Shown: positions 17,273 through 27,199 of the stretch, one piece after another | Layout of the letters: each line of letters opens with the position of its first letter | Numbering within the stretch: position 1 is the stretch's first letter | NCBI RefSeq assembly: GCF_001696535.1 | Contig: NZ_MBQE01000003.1 | Location: forward strand, 124,001-188,000 | Direction: 5' to 3' | Length of the DNA: 64,000 bases | From: Stappia indica | GTDB lineage: Bacteria > Pseudomonadota > Alphaproteobacteria > Rhizobiales > Stappiaceae | Notes under the pieces: model-generated | Databases searched by the model: none | What the model was told of the DNA's origin: nothing | The model's input: the letters and a program-made list of their open reading frames with translations, nothing else | Made by a program: the position numbers and the translations under genes

Positions 17273-18208
17273 ATGCGTATCCTGACTTTCGTTCTCGCCC
17301 TTCTCGTTGCCCTGCCGGCCGCTGCCGCCGACAGGATGACGCTGCTGCTCGACTGGTACGTGAACCCCGATCACGGCCCGATCATCATCGCCAAGGAGAA
17401 AGGCTTCTTCGCCGACGAGGGCCTCGACGTCGAGGTCGTCGCCCCGGCGGATCCGTCCGCGCCGCCGAAGCTGGTCGCCGCCGGCAAGGCGGACCTTGCG
17501 GTCTCCTACCAGCCGCAGATCCACCTGCAGGTCGCCGAAGGTCTGCCGCTGAAGCGCGTCGGCACGCTGATTGCCTCGCCGCTCAACTGCCTGATGGTCA
17601 AGGACGACGGCCCGGTGAAGACCATCGCGGACCTCAAGGGCCGCAAGGTCGGCTACTCTGTCGCCGGCGTCGAGGAGGCGCAGATGCGCGCCGTGCTCTC
17701 CCGTCACGGGCTGACGATGGACGACATCGAGATGGTCAACGTCAACTGGTCGCTCGCCCCGTCCGTCATGTCCGGGCAGGTCGATGCGGTCATCGGCGCC
17801 TATCGCAATGTCGAGCTGCACCAGATGGAGATCGAGGGTGTGAAGGGCCGTTGCTTCTTCATCGAGGAAGAGGGCATGCCCTCCTATGACGAGCTGATCT
17901 ACGTTGCCAATCCGGAGCTGATGGACAAGGCGAAGATCGTCCGCTTCCTGGCCGCGACCGAGCGCGCCACCCAGTACATCGTCAACCACCCGGAAGAGAG
18001 CTTCGAGATCTATGCCGGCACCGCGCCGGAGCTGAACGACGAGCTCAACAAGCGCTCCTGGGCCGACACGATCCGCCGCTTCGCCCTGCGCCCGGCCGCG
18101 CTCGACCATGGCCGCTATGCCCGCTTCGAGGAGTTCCTGAAGGAGAACGGCCTGATCGAGACGATCCGCCCGGTGTCCGACCTCGCCATCGACGTGAGCG
18201 TCCAATGA
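17273..18208 (+). CDS. thiY: pyrimidine-precursor ABC transporter, substrate-binding protein (ThiY-like)
   Basis: A 311-residue periplasmic protein of the NMT1/ThiY family that delivers an HMP-related pyrimidine to its permease. A signal peptide (MRILTFVLALLVALPAAAA) precedes LLLDWYVNPDHGPI, the characteristic N-terminus of this family. ATG 17273 follows GAGG at 17259-17262; an earlier ATG at 17240 would add 11 residues before the signal peptide and is less likely. Genes for TenA, an ATPase and a permease follow with 4-nt overlaps. Confidence 0.9.
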   Translation: MRILTFVLALLVALPAAAADRMTLLLDWYVNPDHGPIIIAKEKGFFADEGLDVEVVAPADPSAPPKLVAAGKADLAVSYQPQIHLQVAEGLPLKRVGTLIASPLNCLMVKDDGPVKTIADLKGRKVGYSVAGVEEAQMRAVLSRHGLTMDDIEMVNVNWSLAPSVMSGQVDAVIGAYRNVELHQMEIEGVKGRCFFIEEEGMPSYDELIYVANPELMDKAKIVRFLAATERATQYIVNHPEESFEIYAGTAPELNDELNKRSWADTIRRFALRPAALDHGRYARFEEFLKENGLIETIRPVSDLAIDVSVQ

Positions 18209-18933
18209 GCGGCGCGGAGCGGATCCTGGAGGCGCCCTACGGCTCGCCGGTCTACGGTGCCTGGCGCCAGGAGGCGGCCGGCGACTGGCAGGCCTACACC
18301 CACCATGCCTTCGTCGAACAGCTCGGCGCCGGCACGCTGCCGCGGGAGATTTTCCTGCATTACCTGACGCAGGATTACATCTTCCTGTTCCACTTCGCCC
18401 GCGCCTGGGCGCTGGCGGTGGTGAAGTCCGAGACGATTGCGGAGGCGCGCTTTGCCGCCTCCATCGTCGACGGGCTGATGAACACCGAGATGAGCCTGCA
18501 TGTCGACATCTGCGGCAAGGCCGGCATCTCGGAGGCGGCCCTGCTTGCCGCCGCCGAGGAGCGGGAGAACCTCGCCTATACGCGCTTCGTGCTGGATGCC
18601 GGCATGTCGGGCGACTTCCTCGACCTCGTCGCCGCGCTGGCACCTTGCGTCATGGGCTATGGCGAAATCGGTGCGCGGCTTGCCCGCGAGGGTGCGGCCG
18701 ATACGCCGTATCGCCAGTGGGTCGACACCTATGCCAGCGACGACTACCAGGGCCTTTGCGCCAGCGTCGGAGAGCTGATCGAGACCGCCGTGCGCGGGCG
18801 GCTCGGCGATGCACCGGCAGCCCTGCCGCGCTGGGCCAGCCTGTCGAAGCGCTTCCGCACCGCCACGCGGCTGGAAATCGGCTTCTGGGAAATGGGCCTG
18901 CGCGGCCCGACCGTTGCCCCGGACCTGACGTGA
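18205..18933 (+). CDS. tenA: aminopyrimidine aminohydrolase TenA
   Basis: TenA hydrolyses aminomethyl-pyrimidine degradation products of thiamine to HMP so they can be reused. The 242-residue all-helical protein contains the catalytic Cys148 in LAPCVMGYGEIG and the late acidic segment LEIGFWEMG near 227-235. Together with ThiXYZ this indicates a salvage route for a degraded pyrimidine such as formylaminopyrimidine. Both ends overlap neighbours by 4 nt. Confidence 0.92.
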   Translation: MSGAERILEAPYGSPVYGAWRQEAAGDWQAYTHHAFVEQLGAGTLPREIFLHYLTQDYIFLFHFARAWALAVVKSETIAEARFAASIVDGLMNTEMSLHVDICGKAGISEAALLAAAEERENLAYTRFVLDAGMSGDFLDLVAALAPCVMGYGEIGARLAREGAADTPYRQWVDTYASDDYQGLCASVGELIETAVRGRLGDAPAALPRWASLSKRFRTATRLEIGFWEMGLRGPTVAPDLT

Positions 18934-19688
18934 GCACGGCAGCAGCTCCGGCCCCGGCGCCCGCCTCGGCCCCGGCCCTGCGCCTGACCGGCGATTTCCA
19001 CCACGCCGGCCGGCCGCTGTTCTCCGGTCTCGATCTGCCGATCGCCGCAGGAGGCTGGACCTGCCTGCTCGGCCCGTCCGGCGTCGGCAAGTCGACGGTC
19101 CTGCGCCTGTTTGCCGGGCTCGACACCGGCGGCACCTTCGACGGCGAGATCTCGGCGAGCGACGGCACCCCCGTCGCCACCCGCATCGCCTTCATGGCCC
19201 AGTCCGATCTTCTGGCGCCCTGGCTCGATGTGCTCGGCAATGTGACGCTCGGCGCGCGGCTGCGCGGCGAGGCGCCCGACCTTGCCCGCGCCCGCGCCCT
19301 GATCGAGCGCGTCGGCCTTGCCGGCCATGTCGACAAGCGCCCGGCGAGCCTGTCCGGCGGCATGCGCCAGCGCGTGGCGCTCGCCCGCGTGCTGATGGAG
19401 GACCGTCCCATCGTGCTGCTGGACGAGCCGTTCGCCGCGCTCGACGCCCGCACGCGGGCCGAGATGCAGGAACTTGCCTTCGAGGTTCTGGAAGGGCGCA
19501 CCGTGCTGCTCGTCACCCACGATCCTGCCGAGGCCGTCCGCCTCGGCCATCACCTCTTCATCCTCGCAGAGGACGGGCTGACGCGGGTCGAGGCCCCGGC
19601 CTCGCCGCCGATCCGCGAGGTGGACGCGCCCGAGACGATGGAGATGCAGGCGCGCCTGTTCCACGCCTTGCGGGGGAGGCCGGCATGA
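18930..19688 (+). CDS. thiZ: ABC transporter ATP-binding protein for pyrimidine uptake (ThiZ-like)
   Basis: A 252-residue ATPase with Walker A GPSGVGKST near 48-56, signature LSGGMRQRVALARVL and Walker B VLLDEPFAALD, most like the SsuB/TauB/ThiZ class. GTG 18930 overlaps the tenA stop (GTGA). An alanine/proline-rich N-terminus (residues 2-17) precedes the domain. It powers the permease encoded directly after it. Confidence 0.9.
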   Translation: MSTAAAPAPAPASAPALRLTGDFHHAGRPLFSGLDLPIAAGGWTCLLGPSGVGKSTVLRLFAGLDTGGTFDGEISASDGTPVATRIAFMAQSDLLAPWLDVLGNVTLGARLRGEAPDLARARALIERVGLAGHVDKRPASLSGGMRQRVALARVLMEDRPIVLLDEPFAALDARTRAEMQELAFEVLEGRTVLLVTHDPAEAVRLGHHLFILAEDGLTRVEAPASPPIREVDAPETMEMQARLFHALRGRPA

Positions 19689-20467
19689 GCGCACCCAGCC
19701 GTCTGACGCCGATGCAACGGCTGCGCGATGCGCTCGTTGCGGTCGCGGTGGCCCTGTCGCTGTGGCAGGCCATCGTCTGGATGAGCGGCGTCCCGCCCTT
19801 CATCCTGCCGGGCCCCTGGCGGGTGGCAGTGACGCTCGCCGACAATATCGGGCTGATCGCCGACCACGCGCTCGTCACCATCGCCGAAGTGCTGATCGGC
19901 CTCGTCTTCGGCGCCCTGCTCGGCGCCGCCACGGCGCTGCACCTGATGGTCTCGCCGGCCGCGCGCCGCATCGCCCTGCCGATCATGGTGTTCAGCCAGG
20001 CCGTGCCGGTCTTCGCGCTGGCGCCGCTGCTGACCCTGTGGCTCGGCTACGGCATGGCCTCGAAGATCGCCATGGCGTTGCTGATCATCTATTTCCCGGT
20101 GGTCTCGACCTTCTATGACGGGTTGCGCCGCACCGATCCCGGCCTGCTCGACCTTGCCCGCACCATGGGCGCAACGCCCACGCGCACCCTGCTGCATATC
20201 CGCCTGCCGGCGGGCCTGCCGGCCTTCGGCTCGGGGCTGAGGCTTGCCGCCGTCTATGCGCCCATCGGCGCGGTGATCGGCGAATGGGTGGGGGCGTCCA
20301 ACGGCCTCGGCTACCTGATGCTGCTGGCCAACGGGCGCGCCAAGACCGACTTGATGTTCGCCAGCCTCTTCGTGCTGGCGGCCTTTGCGGTGGCGCTTTA
20401 CGCGCTGGTCTCGTGGGCAACGCGGCGGATGACGTCCTGGTCGCGCGAGAGCCTCGACACGCTCTAG
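19685..20467 (+). CDS. thiX: ABC transporter permease for pyrimidine uptake (ThiX-like)
   Basis: A 260-residue inner-membrane protein with about six hydrophobic segments and the BPD-transporter EAA-loop region (GATPTRTLLHIRLPAGLPAFGSGLRLA, cytoplasmic, about residues 160-186), of the SsuC/ThiX class. Its start overlaps the ATPase stop (ATGA), and it ends the operon, overlapping thiN on the other strand by 4 nt. Confidence 0.9.
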   Translation: MSAPSRLTPMQRLRDALVAVAVALSLWQAIVWMSGVPPFILPGPWRVAVTLADNIGLIADHALVTIAEVLIGLVFGALLGAATALHLMVSPAARRIALPIMVFSQAVPVFALAPLLTLWLGYGMASKIAMALLIIYFPVVSTFYDGLRRTDPGLLDLARTMGATPTRTLLHIRLPAGLPAFGSGLRLAAVYAPIGAVIGEWVGASNGLGYLMLLANGRAKTDLMFASLFVLAAFAVALYALVSWATRRMTSWSRESLDTL

Positions 20468-21120
20468 GGCCTGCCGAAATGCGGCCGGGCGAGCAACACC
20501 GCGTTGCCGCGCCCGAGCCCGACCTTCAGGCCCTCGCTTCCCGCCACCCGGTTGGAAAGGGTGAGGGACGAGCCCATCGGCACGTCGCGGTTCGTCAGCG
20601 GCCACTCGACGCCGCGCAGGGTCAGGCCGGCAAGATCCGACAGCGCGAGCACGGAAAACAGCGAGCCGGCAGGCAGGTCGATCTCCTGCTCGCCCGGCAG
20701 CAGCGGCCAGCCTTCTTCGTCGCCGCTGGTCATCAGCACGGGAATGCCGCGGGCCCTGAGCGCTGCCCCCTGCAGCAGGTTGCCCATGGCGTGGTCCGAG
20801 CGCGCGCCGCCGAAGACGCCGGCGATCACCAGCCCGCTGGCGCCGCGGGCGATGGCCTCCGCCGCCGCCAGCTCGCCGTCGGTCATGTCCTTTGCCGGCG
20901 GGTGGCTCTGGCGCGGCACGTCGCGCCACGCGGCCGCCATGTCGCTGCCGCTGGAGTCGAAGTCGCCGACCCACAGCTCCGGACGGACGCCGAGAGGTCC
21001 CGCATGACGGATGCCGCCGTCGGCCGCGATGGTGCGCGCGCCGGCGATCTGCCGCAGAAGCCGCGGCGTCGGGTCGAGATCCCCGCCGAGCAGGATCAGG
21101 AACGGCATCGTTCCGATCAT
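20464..21120 (-). CDS. thiN: thiamine diphosphokinase
   Basis: A 218-residue thiamine pyrophosphokinase that makes thiamine diphosphate from thiamine and ATP. Visible family motifs are AADGG, GDFDSSG, KDMTDGELAAAEA and GGARSDHAMGNL. It is encoded tail to tail with thiX, their stops overlapping by 4 nt (20464-20467). It serves thiamine salvage and lies outside the riboswitch transcript. The start at 21120 (MIGT) or an internal ATG at 21108 (MPFL) are both possible. Confidence 0.9.
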   Translation of the reverse strand: MIGTMPFLILLGGDLDPTPRLLRQIAGARTIAADGGIRHAGPLGVRPELWVGDFDSSGSDMAAAWRDVPRQSHPPAKDMTDGELAAAEAIARGASGLVIAGVFGGARSDHAMGNLLQGAALRARGIPVLMTSGDEEGWPLLPGEQEIDLPAGSLFSVLALSDLAGLTLRGVEWPLTNRDVPMGSSLTLSNRVAGSEGLKVGLGRGNAVLLARPHFGRP

Positions 21121-21213
21121 CGGTCAAGCCTCCTGTCCGATATGACTTATTGCGAAATCAGCCTTGTAATATCGGTTTTTTCCCGTCCATGCTCGCGCAA
21201 AAGGGAGGACTTC

Positions 21214-22557
21214 ATGAATCTGTCCAACATGCTTGCCCACCGTGCGGAGACGGGCAGCCCGGTGCGTGTCGCGCTGATCGGCGCCGGAAAGTTCGGCTCC
21301 ATGTACCTGACCCAGGCGCGCCTGACGGTCGGTGTCCATATCACCGCCATCGTCGATCTGGATCCGGCGCGTGCGCGCCGCACGCTGGCGACCTGCGGCT
21401 GGCCGGAGGAGCAGTCGCGGGCGATGTCGCTGGACGATGCCTGCGCTGGCGGTGCCACCTTCGTCACCGACGATCTGGCCGCCGTGCTCGCCGACGAGCG
21501 CATCGAGCTGGTGATCGAGGCGACGGGCGATCCGTCGGTCGGCATCCGCCATGCGCTGGCGGTGATCGAGGCCGGCAAGCATGTGGTGATGGTCAATGTC
21601 GAGGCCGACGTCTTGGCCGGACCGCTGCTCGCCCGCCGGGCCGAACAGGCCGGCGTCGTCTACTCGCTGGCCTGGGGCGACCAGCCGGCGCTGATCTGCG
21701 AGCATGTCGACTGGGCGCGCGCCTGCGGCTTCAAGGTCGTGTGCGCGGGCAAGGGCACCCGCTACCTCCCCACCTATCACCAGCTGACGCCGGAGACGGT
21801 CTGGGACGTGCTGACCCAGTATCTCGGCATCACCGACCGCAGCCTGATCAATCCGAAGATGTTCAACTCGTTCCTCGACGGCACCAAGTCGGGCATCGAG
21901 ATGACGGCGGTGTGCAACGCCACCGGCCTGCTGCCCCAGCCGGATGGACTGTCCTTCCCGCCGGCCAGCCGCTTCGAGCTGTCCACCGTGCTGCGGCCGA
22001 AGGAAGCCGGCGGCACCCTGCCGATCACCGGCACCACCGAGGTCGTCTCATCGCTGACGCGCGATGGCGCCGACGTGCCGCATCACCTGGCCATGGGCAC
22101 CTTCGTGGTGATCGAAGGCGAGACGGACTATGCCCGCCAGTGCTTCCGCGAATATCACATGCTGGAGGATGAAACCGGCCGCTACGCCGCGCTCTATCGC
22201 CCGACCCACATGATCGGCATGGAGCTCGGCCTGTCGGTCGCCTCCGCCGTGCTGCGCAAGGAGCCGACCGGCATGCCGCGCGGCTTCGTCGCCGATGTGG
22301 TGGCGACCGCCAAGCGCAATCTGAAGGCCGGCGAGATGCTGGACGGCGAGGGCGGCGCGACCGTGTGGGGCAAGCAGCAGCCGGCCTCCGTGTCGCTGGA
22401 TCGCGGCCTGCTGCCGCTCGGCCTTGCTGCCCATGTGAAGCTGGTGCGCGACATCGCCGAAGGCGAGATGCTGCGCTGGGACGATGTCGCCATCGACATG
22501 GACCAGACCGCCGTGCGCATCCGCCGCGAGATGGAAGCCGCCTTCAGCGCCGGCTGA
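21214..22557 (+). CDS. NAD(P)-dependent oxidoreductase with C-terminal SAF domain
   Basis: A 447-residue protein. Residues about 15-160 form a Rossmann fold (VALIGAGKFGSMY near 18-30) of the homoserine-dehydrogenase/Gfo-Idh type; the C-terminal part (about 355-430) resembles a SAF domain, with RNLKAGEMLDGEGG and ARDIAEG-like hinge elements. Related proteins act on sugar-acid or amino-acid derivatives, but I cannot name the substrate. The ATG at 21214 follows a strong AGGGAGGA site. It is transcribed away from thiN and ends 11 nt from the convergent sdaA gene. Confidence 0.75.
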   Translation: MNLSNMLAHRAETGSPVRVALIGAGKFGSMYLTQARLTVGVHITAIVDLDPARARRTLATCGWPEEQSRAMSLDDACAGGATFVTDDLAAVLADERIELVIEATGDPSVGIRHALAVIEAGKHVVMVNVEADVLAGPLLARRAEQAGVVYSLAWGDQPALICEHVDWARACGFKVVCAGKGTRYLPTYHQLTPETVWDVLTQYLGITDRSLINPKMFNSFLDGTKSGIEMTAVCNATGLLPQPDGLSFPPASRFELSTVLRPKEAGGTLPITGTTEVVSSLTRDGADVPHHLAMGTFVVIEGETDYARQCFREYHMLEDETGRYAALYRPTHMIGMELGLSVASAVLRKEPTGMPRGFVADVVATAKRNLKAGEMLDGEGGATVWGKQQPASVSLDRGLLPLGLAAHVKLVRDIAEGEMLRWDDVAIDMDQTAVRIRREMEAAFSAG

Positions 22558-22568
22558 GGCGCCGGCCG

Positions 22569-23951
22569 TCAGCAGGCCACGACATTGACCGCAAGTCCGC
22601 CTTTCGAGGTTTCCTTGTACTTGTCGGTCATGTCGAGGCCGGTCTGGCGCATCGTCTCGATGCAGCTGTCCAGCGGCACGAAATGGACGCCGTCGCCCCT
22701 CAGGGACAGGGAGGCGGCGGTCACCGCCTTGACCGCGCCGAAGGCGTTGCGCTCGATGCAGGGCACCTGCACCAGCCCGCCGATAGGGTCGCAGGTCATG
22801 CCGAGATGGTGCTCGAGCGCGATCTCGGCCGCGTTCTCCACCTGCTCGTTGGTGCCGCCGAGCGCTGCGCACAAGCCCGCCGCGGCCATCGCCGAGGCCG
22901 ATCCGACTTCGCCCTGGCAGCCGACTTCCGCCCCCGAGATCGAGGCATTGGCCTTGATGATGCCGCCGATCGCCGCCGCCACCAGCAGGAAGGAGCGGAT
23001 GCCCTCCTGATTGCAGTCCGGGCAGTGGTCGAGATAGTAGCGCAGCACCGCCGGCACCACGCCCGCCGCCCCGTTCGTCGGTGCGGTGACCAGCGTTCCT
23101 CCGGCTGCGTTTTCCTCGTTCACCGCCATCGCATAGACGCCGAGCCAGTCCATCACCGTGTGCTGGAACGGGCGGTTCTGGCCGGCTTCGCCCACCAGCT
23201 TGGCGTGGATCTGGTGCGCCCGCCGCTTGACGTTCAGCCCGCCGGGCAGGGTGCCGCCGCGCGACAACCCGCGCTCAAGGCAGGCATTCATCACGCTCCA
23301 GATGCGGTCGAGCCCGGCATCCAGGTCGCCGTCGGGGGTACGTGCCACCTCGTTGCGCCGTTTCATCTCGGCGATGGGCAAGCCGCTGTCGCGGCCCATC
23401 TGCAGCATTTCCGCCGCGCTCTTGAAGGGGAAGGGGACGCCGGTTTCCACCGTGCCGGCCATCGGCTCGTTCTGCGCGGCCAGCTCCGCCTCGCTGACGA
23501 CGAAGCCGCCGCCGACCGAATAGAGCGTTTCCTCCGCCAGGACGGCGCCGTCCGCATCGAAGGCGCGGAAGATCATGCCGTTGGCATGGCCCGGCAGCGG
23601 CGGGCCATAATCGAAGACGAGATCGGCCGCCGGATCGAAATCCATGTGGCCGACGCCTTCGACGGCGAGGCGCTTGTCGCGCGTGAGGTTCGCAATCTCC
23701 TCCTCCACGCAATCGGGGTCGATGGTCGCCGGATCATGGCCGAGCAGCCCGAGGCAGATCGCCCGGTCGCTGGCGTGGCCCTTGCCGGTGAAGGCGAGCG
23801 AGCCGTGCAGCGACACGGCAAGACGCGCCGGCTTCAGGCCCTGTTCGCGCAAGAGGTCCAGAAAGCGTGCCGCCGCCACCATCGGCCCCATCGTGTGCGA
23901 GGACGATGGACCGATCCCGATCTTGAAGATGTCGAAAACGCTGATGAACAC
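22569..23951 (-). CDS. sdaA: L-serine ammonia-lyase (L-serine dehydratase), iron-sulfur type
   Basis: A 460-residue single-chain enzyme that deaminates serine to pyruvate using a [4Fe-4S] cluster. It begins [20 protein letters not shown], characteristic of SdaA, and retains cysteines in GCQGEVGSA and in [13 protein letters not shown] that fit the cluster ligands. Length is normal for the fused alpha-beta form. The gene is convergent with the SAF-domain oxidoreductase; about 195 nt separate its start from the GntR gene upstream on the same strand. Confidence 0.95.
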   Translation of the reverse strand: MFISVFDIFKIGIGPSSSHTMGPMVAAARFLDLLREQGLKPARLAVSLHGSLAFTGKGHASDRAICLGLLGHDPATIDPDCVEEEIANLTRDKRLAVEGVGHMDFDPAADLVFDYGPPLPGHANGMIFRAFDADGAVLAEETLYSVGGGFVVSEAELAAQNEPMAGTVETGVPFPFKSAAEMLQMGRDSGLPIAEMKRRNEVARTPDGDLDAGLDRIWSVMNACLERGLSRGGTLPGGLNVKRRAHQIHAKLVGEAGQNRPFQHTVMDWLGVYAMAVNEENAAGGTLVTAPTNGAAGVVPAVLRYYLDHCPDCNQEGIRSFLLVAAAIGGIIKANASISGAEVGCQGEVGSASAMAAAGLCAALGGTNEQVENAAEIALEHHLGMTCDPIGGLVQVPCIERNAFGAVKAVTAASLSLRGDGVHFVPLDSCIETMRQTGLDMTDKYKETSKGGLAVNVVAC

Positions 23952-24146
23952 GGTGACCCTCCCGAAACCGCCGGCATTCAGCCGGTGCGCGCGGGTCTCT
24001 CCCGAACCCGTCGCGCGGTGGCGATCATGCGTCGGGATGCGGCCCGTGTCACCCGCTGCAGGAGCCGGTGACGGTTAGGGGAAAATCGCTGTCGTTTTCG
24101 AAAGGCTGCCAGGGCGACGTCACGCGTCCCCCCTCTGGCGTCCCCC

Positions 24147-24854
24147 TCAGGCGTCTTCAGGCCACAGGAAGGCGTAGACGGCCAGCGAAAAGCCGATGTG
24201 CTCGACGAGCAGGGCGACCGCGCGGGCGCTGTCGCGCGCCAGCGCCGCGTCCATCAGCTCCGTGTGATGGGCAAGGCCGAGCGTGCGTTCCACCAGGGCG
24301 CGGAAGTCGGCCATCGCCGCCTGCGGCAGGCCATGGCGGGCCTGCGGGTCGAACAGCATGTGGCGATGGTGACGCTGCAGCTGCTCGGTGATCTGCTGCT
24401 GGAAGCGGGAGAGGCTCTCGGAGCGCCCGGCCGACAGCAGCGCCGCGTGGAAGGCATCGTGCCGCTCCTCCCACAGCGACATGCCGGCATCGTCGATGCC
24501 GGGTTCCGGGGCGGGCGTCAGCGACAGGCGGTGATGGGCGGCGACGATGCGCGCTTCCCAGTCGGCATCGCCTGCCTCGATGGAGCGCACCAGCAGCGCT
24601 TCCTCCACCGTGCGCCGGGCGAGCTGCAGGTCGCGGATCGCGGCGGCGGAGACCGGCGCGACCCGGTAGCCGCGATTGCGCTCGGAGATCACCAGCCCTT
24701 CCGCCTCCAGCCGCGACAGCGCCTCGCGCAGCGGCGTCCAGCCGAGGCCGTAGCGCGCCTTCAGGCCGGCAACGACCAGCGGCGCGCCCGGCGCGATGCG
24801 GCTGCGCAGCAGGTCGGCCTTCAGCCGCTCATAGGCTTCCTCGGTCTTGGCCAT
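24147..24854 (-). CDS. GntR-family transcriptional regulator (FCD type)
   Basis: A 235-residue regulator. Residues about 1-70 form a winged helix (TPLREALSRLEAEGLVISERNRGYRV is the recognition and wing region) and the remaining helical part resembles an FCD effector domain. ATG 24854 (MAKTEEAYE) is preferred to an ATG at 24878. It is divergent from kynU with a palindrome between them, so it is probably the regulator of the kynurenine operon; a role in sdaA control is also possible. The effector is unknown. Confidence 0.85.
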   Translation of the reverse strand: MAKTEEAYERLKADLLRSRIAPGAPLVVAGLKARYGLGWTPLREALSRLEAEGLVISERNRGYRVAPVSAAAIRDLQLARRTVEEALLVRSIEAGDADWEARIVAAHHRLSLTPAPEPGIDDAGMSLWEERHDAFHAALLSAGRSESLSRFQQQITEQLQRHHRHMLFDPQARHGLPQAAMADFRALVERTLGLAHHTELMDAALARDSARAVALLVEHIGFSLAVYAFLWPEDA

Positions 24855-24899
24855 CGGCTCCCGGGTCCGTCGCCGCACACGGCTCGCGGCGGCATTTCG

Positions 24900-24920
24900 A
24901 TATAATCAGACAGATTATAT
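24900..24920. promoter_or_regulatory. palindromic operator between gntR and kynU
   Basis: ATATAATC (24900-24907) and GATTATAT (24913-24920) form a perfect 8-bp inverted repeat with spacer AGACA. It sits in the AT-rich centre of the 122-nt divergent intergenic region, 46 nt upstream of the GntR start and 57 nt upstream of kynU, so one bound dimer could control both genes. Confidence 0.65.
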
Positions 24921-24976
24921 ATAATTCTTGGCACCCTCCGTCCACCCTGTTAGGATCGCCCGCGCTACGACAGGAG

Positions 24977-26245
24977 ATGGACATGCCGACAGGCCATCGC
25001 GCGACCGGCGCAGCCCCGAACGGGGCGCCCGACATTGCCGCACTCGACCGCAACGATCCGCTCAAGGACCGGCGCGAGCTCTTCTCGATCCCGGACGGCG
25101 TGCTCTATCTCGACGGCAATTCGCTCGGCGTGCTGCCCAAGTCCGTGCCCGCCCGCCTTGCCGAGGCGGTAACGAAGGAGTGGGGCGAGAGCCTCATCCG
25201 CGCCTGGAACGAGCATGGCTGGATCGACCTGCCGCAGCGCGTCGGCGACCGCATCGCCCGCATCATTGGCGCTGCGCCCGGACAGGTGACGGCCTGCGAC
25301 AGCACCTCGATCAACGTGTTCAAGGTGCTGGCCGCCGCACTGGCGCTGCGCCCCGACCGCAAGGTGATCCTCTCCGACAGCGGCAACTTTCCGACCGACC
25401 TCTACATGGCGCAGGGTCTGCGCGACCTGCTCGGCCAAGGGCACGAGTTGAAGATCGTCGCGCCGGAACAGGTCGAGGCGGCCATCGGCGAGGATGTCGC
25501 CGTCGTCATGCTGACCCAGGTCGACTACCGCAGCGGCCGCCTGCACGACATGGCGGCGATCACCGCGATCGCCCATGCCGCCGGCGCGCTGACCATCTGG
25601 GATCTTGCCCACTCGGCCGGTGCCCTGCCGGTGGAGCTGGACGCGGCCGGTGCGGATTTCGCCGTCGGCTGCGGCTACAAGTATCTGAACGGCGGCCCCG
25701 GCGCCCCGGCCTTCCTCTATGTCGCGCAGCGCCATCTCGATCATGTCGCGCCGCCGCTGACCGGCTGGATGGGTCATGCCGCGCCCTTCGCCTTCGATCT
25801 CGACTACCGCGCCGACACCGGCATCGGCCGCATGCGGGTCGGCACGCCGCCGATCCTGTCGCTGGTGGCGCTGGAGGCGGCGCTCGCCGCCTTCGAGGGC
25901 GTCGACATGGCCGCGCTGCGCGCCAAGTCGATCTCCCTGTCCGAGCTGTTCCGCGCCGAGGTCGAGCGCCGCTGTCCCGATTTGGAGCTCGCCAGCCCGC
26001 GCGATCCGCAGGCACGCGGCAGCCAGGTCTCGTTCCGTTTCGAGCACGGCTATGCCCTGATGCAGGCGCTGATCGCCCGCGGCGTCATCGGCGATTTCCG
26101 CGCGCCGGATGTCGTCCGTTTCGGCTTCACCCCGCTCTACCTCTCCCATGCCGACGTGATGGCCGCTTGCGACATCCTGCAGGAGATCATGGAAACGCGG
26201 GCCTGGGACCGGCCGGAATTCCACAAGCGGGCCAAGGTCACATGA
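24977..26245 (+). CDS. kynU: kynureninase
   Basis: A 422-residue PLP enzyme that cleaves kynurenine to anthranilate and alanine in tryptophan breakdown. Visible motifs are [12 protein letters not shown] near 35-47, [11 protein letters not shown] and the PLP lysine Lys235 in [11 protein letters not shown]. It heads the kynU-kynA-kynB operon. The ATG at 24977 follows AGGAG (24970-24974); a second ATG two codons on is possible. The stop overlaps an ATG at 26242. Confidence 0.96.
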   Translation: MDMPTGHRATGAAPNGAPDIAALDRNDPLKDRRELFSIPDGVLYLDGNSLGVLPKSVPARLAEAVTKEWGESLIRAWNEHGWIDLPQRVGDRIARIIGAAPGQVTACDSTSINVFKVLAAALALRPDRKVILSDSGNFPTDLYMAQGLRDLLGQGHELKIVAPEQVEAAIGEDVAVVMLTQVDYRSGRLHDMAAITAIAHAAGALTIWDLAHSAGALPVELDAAGADFAVGCGYKYLNGGPGAPAFLYVAQRHLDHVAPPLTGWMGHAAPFAFDLDYRADTGIGRMRVGTPPILSLVALEAALAAFEGVDMAALRAKSISLSELFRAEVERRCPDLELASPRDPQARGSQVSFRFEHGYALMQALIARGVIGDFRAPDVVRFGFTPLYLSHADVMAACDILQEIMETRAWDRPEFHKRAKVT

Positions 26246-26262
26246 GGGGGACGGGGGGAGAG

Positions 26263-27120
26263 ATGGAAACGCGCAGCCCTTATGCGAGCGGGCCTTTCGA
26301 TCCGGCCGAGGACGGCGCGGAGATGGAATTCGACGGTCGCATGTCCTATGGTGACTATCTCAATCTCAACCGCATCCTGACGGCGCAGAACCCGCTGTCC
26401 GAGGCCCATGACGAGATGCTGTTCATCATCCAGCATCAGACCTCGGAACTGTGGATGAAGCTCGCCATCCACGAGCTGGCCGCGGCCAAGGGGCGCATTG
26501 CTGCCGACGACCTGCAGCCGGCCTTCAAGATGCTGACCCGCGTCTCGCGGATCTTCGAACAGCTGACCGGCGCCTGGCAGGTCCTGCGCACCATGACGCC
26601 CTCGGAATACACCCTGTTCCGCGGCGATCTCGGCCAGTCCTCCGGCTTCCAGTCGCACCAGTACCGGGCCATCGAGTTTCTTGCCGGCAACAAGAACGCG
26701 GCGATGATGCGCCCGCACGCCCATGTGCCGCGCGTGCACCACTGGCTCGACCAGATCCGCCGCGACACCAGCATCTACGACGAGGCGATCCGCCTGCTCG
26801 CCCGCTCGGGCCTGCCCATCGACGAGGCGCATCTCGCCCGCGACATCTCGCAGCCTTACGAGCGCAACGACAGCGTCGCGCGCGCCTGGCTGGAGGTCTA
26901 CCGCGACCCGCACCGCCATTGGCCGCTCTACGATCTTGCCGAGAAGCTGGTCGACTTCGAGGACTATTTCCGCCGCTGGCGCTTCAACCACGTCACCACC
27001 GTGGAGCGCATCATCGGCTTCAAGCGCGGCACCGGCGGCACGTCCGGCGTCATGTATCTGCGCCGCATGCTGGAAGTGGTGCTGTTTCCCGAATTGTGGG
27101 AGATCCGCGCCGACATGTGA
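26263..27120 (+). CDS. kynA: tryptophan 2,3-dioxygenase
   Basis: A 285-residue heme enzyme that opens the tryptophan indole ring to N-formylkynurenine, the first pathway step. Family blocks are [16 protein letters not shown], the active-site [36 protein letters not shown] and a C-terminal [16 protein letters not shown] 26263 follows GGGGGGAG; ATG 26242, overlapping the kynU stop, would add seven residues. It is co-transcribed with kynU. Confidence 0.96.
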   Translation: METRSPYASGPFDPAEDGAEMEFDGRMSYGDYLNLNRILTAQNPLSEAHDEMLFIIQHQTSELWMKLAIHELAAAKGRIAADDLQPAFKMLTRVSRIFEQLTGAWQVLRTMTPSEYTLFRGDLGQSSGFQSHQYRAIEFLAGNKNAAMMRPHAHVPRVHHWLDQIRRDTSIYDEAIRLLARSGLPIDEAHLARDISQPYERNDSVARAWLEVYRDPHRHWPLYDLAEKLVDFEDYFRRWRFNHVTTVERIIGFKRGTGGTSGVMYLRRMLEVVLFPELWEIRADM

Positions 27121-27199
27121 GCACGGCGCGCCATATGCCGTATCGGACAAGGCCGGCCTTGGGAGAGGCCGATGGGGACGGGGTCATGGGGAGGACTTC

